9,971 nt of DNA from CAYRGS01 sp964423875 (GTDB taxonomy: Bacteria; UBA8248; JACPRG01; G963555815), in contig CAYRGS010000118.1 of assembly GCA_964423875.1 (NCBI GenBank), forward strand, positions 1 through 9,971, given 5' to 3'. The position numbers and the translations under genes were made by a program. Shown piece by piece: positions 1 through 6,055 of the stretch. The notes beneath the pieces are model-generated. The model was not told the origin of the DNA and searched no databases. It worked only from the letters and a program-made list of their open reading frames with translations. The stretch's first letter is position 1; each line of letters begins with the position of its first letter.

Positions 1-1
1 G

Positions 2-1114
2 GTTGCATCGGGTCCGGTCCATGAGACAATTCTGACCGCCGGCGACGCCGCACTGGACCGGCTTCCGCTGGTTCATCACCACGAGAACGACGTTGCCCGC
101 TACATCTCGAGCGGCGTGTGCGTCTCCCGGGACCCCGACACCGGGATCCTGGGCATGGGCGTTTACCGCGTCATGGTCAAGGACGGCAAGACCCTCGTCC
201 CGTCGCTGACCCAGACCTCGAACATCTCGGACATCTTCCGCCGGTGCGAGGAGAAGGGCCAATCCCTGGAGGTGGCCATCCTCCCGGGTGTCGACCCGCT
301 GATCACCTTGGCGGCCTCGTACGGGGCGCCGATGGGCGTTGACGAGCTGGCCCTCGCGGGCGGCCTGCGCGGCGAGCCGGTGGACCTCGTCCCGTGCCGG
401 ACGGTGGATCTGCTGGTCCCGGCGTCGGCGGAGATGTGCATCGAGGCCGAGATCCACCCGGGGGAGCGTCACCCGGAGGCCCCCTTCGCAGACCAGTCCC
501 TCACATACAGCCGGGTGAAGCAGGGCCCCCGGGTGACGGTGAAGGCCATCACGCATCGCGAGAACCCCATCCACCAATTCATCTTTTCCGGCCATCCGGA
601 CACCCTTCACCTCATGTCGGTGATCTTCGAGGCGACGATTCACGAGGCCGTCCGGCGGGTGGTTCCGACGGTGCGGGACGTTTACGTGCCGCCCTCGGGC
701 GCGGGATTCCACTGCTACGTGTCCATGACGCGGCGGCCGACGACCGAAGGGTTCGAAACGGGGGAGGGGAAGACGGCGCTGATGGCCATCCTGGGGGCGG
801 CGCCTTATATCAAGCTCGCCGTGGTCGTGGACGACGACATCGACGTGTTCGACGAGGCCCAAGTCCTGTGGGCGCTTGCGACCCGGTTTCAGCCCATCGA
901 CGCCTATACGGGAGAGCCGCGGTACTTCGTTGTGCCGGGGGCGAAAGGGGCCTCGCCGGACCCCTCGGCCTTCCACAAGGCCTATCCCAGCAGCAAGCTC
1001 GCCCTGGACGCCACGGTCCGCGTCGATCTGCCCGAGGAAACGCGCGCTATGTTCAAGCGTGCCGAGGTGCCGGGAAGTAACGAGATTTTGTTGGAGGATT
1101 ATTTCAATCCGTAG
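2..1114 (+). CDS. UbiD family decarboxylase (5' end cut by window edge)
   Basis: The frame is open from base 2 to a TAG stop at 1112-1114, giving about 370 visible residues; the N-terminus lies outside the window. The protein resembles the UbiD family, which carries out reversible decarboxylation of aromatic or alpha,beta-unsaturated acids using prenylated FMN made by a UbiX partner. Supporting segments are RDPDTGILGMGVYRVM (near base 130), the conserved SNISDIFRRCEEKG stretch, AILPGVDPLITLAASY, and VPASAEMCIEAEIHPGER (near 418-470), whose glutamates at 431-433 and 443-445 align with the acidic active-site segment of the family. The usual EGPFGE motif after it is replaced by EAPFADQ, so this is a divergent member. 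The C-terminus LLEDYFNP looks complete. No UbiX gene is in view. The next gene on the same strand starts 221 bases later and differs in base composition, so co-transcription is uncertain. The family call is firm; the substrate is unknown. Confidence 0.88.
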   Translation, partial: VASGPVHETILTAGDAALDRLPLVHHHENDVARYISSGVCVSRDPDTGILGMGVYRVMVKDGKTLVPSLTQTSNISDIFRRCEEKGQSLEVAILPGVDPLITLAASYGAPMGVDELALAGGLRGEPVDLVPCRTVDLLVPASAEMCIEAEIHPGERHPEAPFADQSLTYSRVKQGPRVTVKAITHRENPIHQFIFSGHPDTLHLMSVIFEATIHEAVRRVVPTVRDVYVPPSGAGFHCYVSMTRRPTTEGFETGEGKTALMAILGAAPYIKLAVVVDDDIDVFDEAQVLWALATRFQPIDAYTGEPRYFVVPGAKGASPDPSAFHKAYPSSKLALDATVRVDLPEETRAMFKRAEVPGSNEILLEDYFNP

Positions 1115-1141
1115 CGGTTTGTCGCCCGAGGAAGTTTGCTT

Positions 1142-1167
1142 CTCTCGAGTGCAGATGTGCTTGAGAG
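1142..1167 (+). other. Hairpin downstream of the UbiD-type gene
   Basis: CTCTCGAG (1142-1149) pairs with CTTGAGAG (1160-1167) in RNA: eight base pairs with one G-U, around a 10-base loop. It begins 27 bases after the UbiD stop. No T tract follows, so it is not a classical intrinsic terminator. It could protect the 3' end of the message or be part of a Rho-dependent end. The rest of the 221-base gap up to 1335 is purine-rich, and I see no gene or convincing promoter there. Confidence 0.3.
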
Positions 1168-1335
1168 TCGAGAGGAAAAGAGGTTGACTTCGCGCCAATG
1201 GAAACAAGGTAGACTCATATTGAGGTTTGAAAAGAGAAAATTCGGTTCCAATCAACCGCTTTAATTGCCTCAAGGACGCCAAGTGATTCTGTCCGCGTTA
1301 TTCTTAGGGTGCCCTGTTCCTGTCTTAAGGAAGGC

Positions 1336-2400
1336 ATGAAATTGCGCGAGACCGCTCTATGGCCTACCTTGGCCCAGTATTGGCACGTTGTGGCCCTTTC
1401 CGAAGAGGTGAACGAGCGCCCCTTGGCCGTCAATCTCCTAGGTGAGAGGGTGGTTGTCTGCCGGCTTGCCAGTGGTCAGGTGCGAGCGTTTTACGATCTT
1501 TGCGTTCACCGGGGAACACCTATCTCACTAGGCTGGGTCGAGGGTGAGAGCATTGTGTGCGCCTACCACGGTTGGGCCTACGATGCCGACGGTAAATGTA
1601 TCCGGATCCCCTCGGTTCCGCCGGAGCATCCCATTCCCAAAAAGGCGTGCCTCACCCGTTATCATGCTGAAGAACGGTACGGCCTTATCTGGGTTTGTAT
1701 GGCCGAGGAACCCCGGGCGCCCATCCCGGAGATCCCGGAGATGGAGGACCCAAGCTATCGTATTTTTTTCCGACAAAAGAGGACTTGGAAATGCAGCGCC
1801 GCGCGAGCTATTGAGAACTTTGTGGACCTGGGGCACTTCCCTTGGGTGCACGAGGGTATCCTGGGAGACCGCGATCACCCAATCACGCCGCTTGTTGAGG
1901 TAAAACGCGACGGAGAGGTCCTCCATTGGGCAGTTGGTGAGATCCCAGGCTTTATAGCCGAAGCCCCCCCCAGTGAGGACAGGCGTGTTTTTCATCTCCG
2001 CAAATATAGGCTCACCCGGCCCTTCTGTATCCATCAACGACTGGAGGCCCTTGACGGAGCCGAGGTGTTCTTATTTGCCTGCACGCCTCACTCGATTGCT
2101 GAAAGCACGCGGTTTTTGATTGTAGCTCGCAACTTCAACTTCGATGCTCCTGAAATTGTCCACGGCCCGATAATCATGAGGGGAGATGAGGTTGAGACGC
2201 GCGACGGTGCTCTCGGAGGGATACTCCCAGAACACACGAAGACTATGCACCTAGTTGGTGAGCAGGACAGACCGATTGTTCAAGAGCAGCGGCCCGAGGA
2301 ACTTCCGCTGGACTTGACCGAGGAGCTTCACGTCAAGGGACCGGACGCCGTTGCCCTAGCATACCGGCGGTTCATGAAAGAGCTTGGAGTTGACGCCTGA
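1336..2400 (+). CDS. Rieske-type aromatic ring-hydroxylating oxygenase, alpha subunit
   Basis: This is a 354-residue Rieske non-heme iron oxygenase catalytic subunit, similar in layout to VanA, dicamba-demethylase and phthalate-oxygenase-like proteins. Such enzymes hydroxylate or O/N-demethylate aromatic compounds using O2 and electrons from a reductase. The Rieske [2Fe-2S] ligands are C56-x-H58 and C75-x2-H78, with 16 residues between them. The mononuclear iron motif NFVDLGHFPWVH supplies N161, D164, H167 and H172. The C-terminal block EQDRPIVQEQRPEELPLD...YRRFMKELG is typical of the family, so the protein is complete. I chose ATG 1336 because AAGGA (1327-1331) precedes it and the protein then begins KLRETALWPTLAQYW, as homologues do; an in-frame GTG at 1309 would add nine unlikely residues (PCSCLKEG). 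No reductase or ferredoxin gene is in the window. GC is visibly lower than in the flanking genes (more A/T-ending codons), suggesting recent acquisition. The substrate cannot be read from sequence. Confidence 0.93.
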   Translation: MKLRETALWPTLAQYWHVVALSEEVNERPLAVNLLGERVVVCRLASGQVRAFYDLCVHRGTPISLGWVEGESIVCAYHGWAYDADGKCIRIPSVPPEHPIPKKACLTRYHAEERYGLIWVCMAEEPRAPIPEIPEMEDPSYRIFFRQKRTWKCSAARAIENFVDLGHFPWVHEGILGDRDHPITPLVEVKRDGEVLHWAVGEIPGFIAEAPPSEDRRVFHLRKYRLTRPFCIHQRLEALDGAEVFLFACTPHSIAESTRFLIVARNFNFDAPEIVHGPIIMRGDEVETRDGALGGILPEHTKTMHLVGEQDRPIVQEQRPEELPLDLTEELHVKGPDAVALAYRRFMKELGVDA

Positions 2401-2431
2401 TAGTCGGTGTGGGAAGCCAGTGATGAAGCCA

Positions 2432-2473
2432 TAGCGCTTAGATTCATGCGCTAGGGCCAAGCCGGCAACCGGC
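2432..2473. other. Two small hairpins in the convergent intergenic gap
   Basis: The gap between the Rieske stop (2400) and the hydrolase stop (2504) contains TAGCGC (2432-2437) and GCGCTA (2448-2453) around a 10-base loop, then GCCGG (2461-2465) and CCGGC (2469-2473) around CAA. Neither is followed by a T run on either strand. Their position between two converging genes fits a role at transcript ends, but they are short. Confidence 0.3.
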
Positions 2474-2503
2474 GTTGCGCTTTCGTGTGGTTCGCTGAGA
2501 TTC

Positions 2504-3181
2504 TCAGGCGGCGGCCAGCGCATTCAGTAAGGCATCCGAGTCGGACACCTGCCCGAAGATCCCCCCTCCGTACTTGACCATCTCGAACGTCGCGTGGTGA
2601 AGCTCGGGCACGGAGGACGCGCAGCAGTCCTCCAGGACGAGGCTCCAGTAGCCCCGGTCGGCGGCTTCCCGGAGGGAACTCTGGACGCAAACGTGTGTGG
2701 CGACGCCCCCGACGATCAGGTGGGTGATCCCCCGGGTGCGCAGGATCAGATCGAGTTCGGTCGCGAAGAAGGCCCCTTTTCCCGGCTTGTCGATGACCAC
2801 GTCATCGGGCTCGGGTTGAAGCTCGTCGATGAAGTCGTGAGAGCGCGACCCCCTGATCAGAAACCTTCCGAGGGGCCCCTCCTGCCCGATGCCGTGTTCC
2901 AGGCTGTGGTTCTTGGTGAGCTTGGACGGGGGGCAGTCCGAGAGGTCGGGCCGGTGGCCTTCCCGGGTGTGAAGGATGGTCATGCCCGCCTTTCGGCAGG
3001 CCTTGAGGACCTGCTGGAGGGGCTCGATGGGTCTTTGAAGCAGGGTGATGTCCGGCGCCCGGAAGGACAGGTATCCTCCCGGGCGACAGAAATCGTTCTG
3101 CATGTCGATCACGAGGAGTCCGGCCGTCTCGGGGTCGAACGCGAAATCGCGCGGCTCCGCGTGAACGTTGATGTCCGCCAT
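2504..3181 (-). CDS. Isochorismatase-family cysteine hydrolase
   Basis: The protein has 225 residues, the full length for this fold. It belongs to the cysteine hydrolase superfamily that includes isochorismatase, nicotinamidase, ureidoacrylate hydrolase (RutB), biuret hydrolase and N-carbamoylsarcosine amidase. The catalytic triad is visible: D26 in LLVIDMQNDF, K132 in VVIDKPGKGAFFATELD, and C165 in LIVGGVATHVCVQSS, where the preceding VAT includes the usual cis-peptide position. The overall pattern (long N-terminus, DKPGKGAFFATELDLILRTRGI) is nearer the RutB/biuret-hydrolase amidases than EntB-type isochorismatases, so amide or ureido hydrolysis is the likelier chemistry; this is inference. 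It lies 56 bases downstream of the substrate-binding protein on the same strand, so it is probably the second gene of that transcript and may act on the imported compound. A GGAAGGG stretch upstream of ATG 3181 may serve as ribosome binding site. It appears cytoplasmic, with no signal peptide. Confidence 0.9.
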   Translation of the reverse strand: MADINVHAEPRDFAFDPETAGLLVIDMQNDFCRPGGYLSFRAPDITLLQRPIEPLQQVLKACRKAGMTILHTREGHRPDLSDCPPSKLTKNHSLEHGIGQEGPLGRFLIRGSRSHDFIDELQPEPDDVVIDKPGKGAFFATELDLILRTRGITHLIVGGVATHVCVQSSLREAADRGYWSLVLEDCCASSVPELHHATFEMVKYGGGIFGQVSDSDALLNALAAA

Positions 3182-3201
3182 GTTTGGTGGTCACCCTTCC
3201 G

Positions 3202-3226
3202 CGAGAAGTGGTTCGGACACCTCTCG
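3202..3226 (-). promoter_or_regulatory. Intercistronic RNA hairpin between binding-protein and hydrolase genes
   Basis: On the minus-strand message, CGAGAGGTG (3226-3218) pairs with CACTTCTCG (3210-3202) around a seven-base loop: nine pairs, one of them G-U. Read on the plus strand the same site would have an A-C mismatch, so the fold is better on the transcribed strand. It starts about a dozen bases after the binding-protein stop codon and lacks a T tract. This fits a 3' stabiliser or attenuating element that lets the binding protein be made in excess over the downstream enzyme, as seen in other ABC binding-protein operons. That role is inferred. Confidence 0.45.
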
Positions 3227-3237
3227 GGGCAGCTGTC

Positions 3238-4290
3238 TTACATGGCCTTGTCGCCCAGGGCCGCCTTGATTTGCGGCCATTGAGGCAGGAACCGGTTTGT
3301 GTAAACGTCCGTTGTTTTGATGCGCTTTTTCAGCTTCTGAAGCTTGGTGAGTATCTCAACCGAGTAGTCCATCTTCTTGTAGTCTATGTAGCCCAACCCG
3401 TGCGCCCGGACGCCATCGTCGAAGAGATGCTCAATGGCGATGGCTAAGTGTCCCCGAATAATTGGCTCGCTCATCCCCGGGGCGTATTTCAGGAAGTTTT
3501 TCGCGGCGGCGTCGACGTGAAGGAGCGACCACGCCCAGGCGTCCATCACGGCGTGCGTAGCATCGCGGACAAACTTAGGGTCGGCCTTGATGGTATCTTC
3601 GTGGACAACCACGCCGTTGTTGTACGTGTCGACTCCATAGTCGCCGTAGTAAAACGTTTTGACGGTCTTGCCCAATGTTTTTGCCTTGGGCCGGATCGTG
3701 GGAAGCTCGGTGGCGAACATGACAGCAGCATCTGTCTTACGGAGGAGCATCGAAGGAATCACCTGGCCGTAGGGCATTGTGATCCAGTTGATGTCGCCCT
3801 TTTTATTTGATGCTGGGCCATGATCTATTAACCCGTTGGCGCCCGCCAAGGCGGGAAAGGTAACGCGTGTTGACGCGCCGATGGGCGAGCCTATCTTGGC
3901 CCCCTTCATATCCTTCGGTGATTTCCAGTCGTTGTCTTCTTTTAAAAAGACTACGACTTGGATGGGTTTGGCGTGGATCATGGCGACTTCCACGACCTTA
4001 ACGTTACTGTTAGCACGCCCGTTGATCAGTGAACCGGCGTCTGCGAAACCGATCCGCGCCACTTTCGCGGCAATCTTCTTGACGGTGTCGCCTGAGCCGA
4101 ATCCCCGTCTGATATCCATGTTCAGACCCCGTTTCTTGAAATGACCCATGTCCTGGGCAACGAAGAATGGGGCATGCTTGCCGTAGATAATCCAGTCCAG
4201 AAGGAACGTGGTTTTTTTGGCGGCGCTTGATTGGACGGAAAATCCCGCCAAAAACAGAAGTGCCGCCAGGATGGTCAATCCCTTTTTCAT
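3238..4290 (-). CDS. ABC transporter substrate-binding protein, NMT1/SsuA-like
   Basis: This is a 350-residue periplasmic solute-binding protein of the NMT1/THI5-like (SsuA/TauA-type) group. The N-terminus MKKGLTILAALLFLAGFSVQSSAA is a clear Sec signal peptide with cleavage expected around residues 23-24; there is no lipobox cysteine. Diagnostic segments are TTFLLDWIIYGKHAPFFVAQDMGHFKKRGLNMDI, GSGDTVKKIAAKVARIGFADAGSLI, and DMKGAKIGSPIGASTRVTFPAL, the usual order of the fold. ATG 4290 is preferred because AGGAGG lies four bases upstream; an in-frame start eight codons earlier (4314) would bury that site in coding sequence. No permease or ATPase of this importer is in the window, so its membrane partners are elsewhere or beyond it. 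The ligand is unknown; members bind thiamine precursors, sulfonates, pyrimidines, riboflavin or aromatic acids. It is followed by a cysteine hydrolase in the same orientation. Confidence 0.92.
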   Translation of the reverse strand: MKKGLTILAALLFLAGFSVQSSAAKKTTFLLDWIIYGKHAPFFVAQDMGHFKKRGLNMDIRRGFGSGDTVKKIAAKVARIGFADAGSLINGRANSNVKVVEVAMIHAKPIQVVVFLKEDNDWKSPKDMKGAKIGSPIGASTRVTFPALAGANGLIDHGPASNKKGDINWITMPYGQVIPSMLLRKTDAAVMFATELPTIRPKAKTLGKTVKTFYYGDYGVDTYNNGVVVHEDTIKADPKFVRDATHAVMDAWAWSLLHVDAAAKNFLKYAPGMSEPIIRGHLAIAIEHLFDDGVRAHGLGYIDYKKMDYSVEILTKLQKLKKRIKTTDVYTNRFLPQWPQIKAALGDKAM

Positions 4291-4292
4291 GG

Positions 4293-4300
4293 CTCCTCCT
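4293..4300 (-). promoter_or_regulatory. Strong Shine-Dalgarno deciding the binding-protein start
   Basis: The minus strand reads AGGAGGAG followed by CC and then ATG at 4290. This is a near-perfect anti-16S match at good spacing and fixes the start at 4290 rather than 4314. Confidence 0.8.
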
Positions 4301-4320
4301 TCATGTGTTTGCACTGGCTC

Positions 4321-4347
4321 ATTTTAAAGCCGTTAGGATACTACCAA
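4321..4347 (-). promoter_or_regulatory. Possible promoter of the binding-protein/hydrolase genes
   Basis: The minus strand has TTGGTA (4347-4342), a 15-base spacer and TAAAAT (4326-4321), which would start transcription about 24 bases before ATG 4290. The -35 is a partial match and the spacer is short. A second AT-rich patch with TAAAAT (4498-4493) lies farther upstream, with TTGACT (4526-4521) at a poor 22-base spacing. The rest of the 268-base gap (4291-4558) holds a 10-bp palindrome CTCCCGGGAG (4401-4410) and no gene that I can support. Confidence 0.25.
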
Positions 4348-4558
4348 ACTTCCGAAGGGTTTTCTTGTCCCCCTTGCCGACTTCTACCGGAGCAGGAACT
4401 CTCCCGGGAGTCGAAGGTCTCATGCGTGTCCTCAAGTCCCGCAACAGGCCGGGCAAGGCCCCCAGCATTCTACCCGCGATTCGGTATAGAATATTTTACC
4501 TGAACTTGCGGCGCGATTCCAGTCAAAATTTCGGCGGTTTAAAAACCCTTTCGGCTGG

Positions 4559-5242
4559 CTATCTCCGGGCGATCTCGACGAGTTTTCGGACATGGGGATA
4601 AAGCCTTCGGGCGATGATCGCCGCGCCTTTTTCATTGGGGTGGAGGCCGTCCGCCTGGTTCAGGGCGGGCTTGCCGGCCACGCCGTCCAGGAAGAAGGGG
4701 TAGAAGAGGACGTTGTGTTTTTCGGCGAGGCGCGGAAAGATGGCGTTAAACCGCCGGCCGAACGCCCGGCCCATGTTCGGCGGGGCGTATATTCCAGTCA
4801 GGAGGACGAGGACCCCGCGTCTTTTCAGCTTTGTCAGGATCGCGTCGAGGTTGGCTTCGGTCTGCTTCGGCTTCAGCCCCCGAAGTCCGTCGTTCGCGCC
4901 GAGCTCGACGACGGCGATCGCCGGGTTGTCCCCCAGGGCCCAGTCCAGGCGCGAAAGCCCCCCGGCTGTTGTGTCGCCGGAGACCCCGGCGTTGATCAGT
5001 TTGACCTGAAACCCGTCCCGCCTCAGCGCGGCCTCGAGGAGCGAGGGATAGGATTTCCGCAAGGGTAGGCCGTGCCCCGCCGTCAGGCTGTCCCCAAAGG
5101 CCAGAATCGTGAGGGTCCGATGCATTGCGCCCGCATGGACGGCGGAACCTGTTTGCGTCATAAATAAGAGGATGAGGATTGGCGTAAGGCCCATCCACGC
5201 GCAACGCGATGGACCCCCGCCGGCTCGCGGGCGATGTTTCAT
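4559..5242 (-). CDS. tesA: Secreted TesA-like SGNH/GDSL esterase (acyl-CoA thioesterase I / arylesterase family)
   Basis: From ATG 5242 the protein has 227 residues and carries all four SGNH blocks: catalytic S52 in FGDSLTAGHGLP, G89 in NAGVSGDTTAGGLSRL, N117 in VELGANDGLRGLKP, and D198/H201 in QADGLHPNEKGA. This closely matches E. coli TesA, a periplasmic enzyme with thioesterase, lysophospholipase and arylesterase activities. The N-terminus has a basic region (MKHRPR...), a hydrophobic stretch GLTPILILLFM and an AVHAG cleavage region, so export is expected. The open frame continues upstream to a GTG at 5311, but that would put 23 extra residues before the signal peptide; I prefer 5242 although no strong ribosome binding site is visible there. 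The gene is divergent from ybbA-ybbP, the same neighbourhood as in E. coli, which supports the assignment. The physiological substrate remains open. Confidence 0.9.
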   Translation of the reverse strand: MKHRPRAGGGPSRCAWMGLTPILILLFMTQTGSAVHAGAMHRTLTILAFGDSLTAGHGLPLRKSYPSLLEAALRRDGFQVKLINAGVSGDTTAGGLSRLDWALGDNPAIAVVELGANDGLRGLKPKQTEANLDAILTKLKRRGVLVLLTGIYAPPNMGRAFGRRFNAIFPRLAEKHNVLFYPFFLDGVAGKPALNQADGLHPNEKGAAIIARRLYPHVRKLVEIARR

Positions 5243-5285
5243 GTTCGAGGCGTTATGCCTTGTTGAAGGAATTTCGTTGTTGAGT

Positions 5286-5351
5286 CCGGTTCGGCGGGGA
5301 AACCTCCCCACGCGCGGGGAATCTCACCCGCGCCAGTCCGGACGATCCGGA
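5286..5351. promoter_or_regulatory. Divergent tesA/ybbA control region with hairpin and TCCGGA repeats
   Basis: The 120 bases between the two divergent starts contain a seven-pair inverted repeat, GCGCGGG (5312-5318) and CCCGCGC (5327-5333) with an eight-base loop. A GGGG/CCCC pair (5296-5299, 5306-5309) lies just before it. Two copies of the palindromic hexamer TCCGGA (5337-5342 and 5346-5351) are separated by CGA. No good -10/-35 pair is obvious in either direction. The symmetrical elements could be operator sites or a 5'-UTR structure of either gene. Confidence 0.35.
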
Positions 5352-5362
5352 TAACCGTTCCC

Positions 5363-6055
5363 ATGAAGCCTCTCGTTTTTCTCGACGATATCCACTTGAC
5401 GTTAACGGGCGGCAGCGGCCCCGTCAAGATTCTGCGCGGGGTCGATCTGTGCCTTTCCCCCGGGGAAACGCTGAGCGTCGTCGGGCCGTCCGGCTCCGGA
5501 AAGACCACCCTGCTGATGGTGATCTCCGGCCTGGAGAAGCCGACCTCCGGCCGCGTCCTTGTGGCCGGCCGGGATCTCGGCCCCCTCGACGAGGACGAGC
5601 TGGCCCGGGTCAGACGGGAGCACATCGGCATCGTCTTCCAGTCGTTTCACTTGGCGCCGACCCTGACAGCCCTCGAAAACGTCGCGTTGCCGCTGGAATT
5701 CGCCGGTGCGAAAGACGCCTTGGCCCGGGCCGCCGAGAGTCTGGAGGCGGTGGGGATGGGCGGGCGCGTCAAGCATTATCCTGCTCAGCTTTCGGGCGGA
5801 GAGCAGCAGCGCGCGGCCATCGCGCGGGCGTTCGTCGCGCGGCCGTCCATTCTTCTGGCGGATGAGCCCACCGGGAACCTCGATGCCGAAACCGGCGGGC
5901 GGGTCATCGATCTGCTCTTTTCCCTCCAGAAACGGTATGGGACGACCATGATCTTCATCACCCACGACCCCTCCGTGACGCCGCGCTGCGACCGCCACGC
6001 GCTCATGCGGGACGGCGTGCTTCGCCCGGCCGGTGGGGAGGAGCCCCCGCCATGA
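5363..6055 (+). CDS. ybbA: YbbA-type (LolD/MacB-like) ABC transporter ATPase
   Basis: This is a complete 230-residue ABC ATPase of the lipoprotein-export/MacB class. The Walker A motif is GPSGSGKT (residues 41-48), the Q-loop is at Q93 in IVFQSFHL, the signature LSGGEQQRAAIARAF begins at 143, Walker B is ILLADE (163-168) followed by PTGNLD, and the switch histidine is H201 in FITHD. It would power the permease encoded immediately after it; the two genes overlap by four bases (ATGA), so they are translationally coupled. The divergent tesA gene upstream completes the tesA-ybbA-ybbP arrangement known from E. coli. Members of this class drive mechanotransmission or extraction of lipids and lipoproteins from the inner membrane; the cargo of YbbAP is not read from the sequence. 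The start ATG has no strong ribosome binding site, only GGATAA some distance upstream. Confidence 0.95.
   Translation: MKPLVFLDDIHLTLTGGSGPVKILRGVDLCLSPGETLSVVGPSGSGKTTLLMVISGLEKPTSGRVLVAGRDLGPLDEDELARVRREHIGIVFQSFHLAPTLTALENVALPLEFAGAKDALARAAESLEAVGMGGRVKHYPAQLSGGEQQRAAIARAFVARPSILLADEPTGNLDAETGGRVIDLLFSLQKRYGTTMIFITHDPSVTPRCDRHALMRDGVLRPAGGEEPPP

Noticed and set aside
1184..1215. TTGACT ... TAGACT as a promoter for the Rieske gene
   Set aside because: The spacer is 20 bases and the -10 is poor; no better pair was found, so it is not listed as a feature.
2594..3283. Long plus-strand open frame opposite the cysteine hydrolase
   Set aside because: It is the antisense shadow of a gene with an intact catalytic triad; its translation resembles no family.
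4434..4445. AAGTCCCGCAAC, identical to part of the conserved 16S rRNA 1090-1100 region
   Set aside because: Only 12 bases match and the flanks do not resemble rRNA; there is no other 16S segment nearby.
4400..4450. tRNA-like appearance (TTCGACTC and a nearby GC-rich stem on the minus strand)
   Set aside because: No acceptor stem, T-stem or anticodon arm can be formed around it, and the spacing is wrong.
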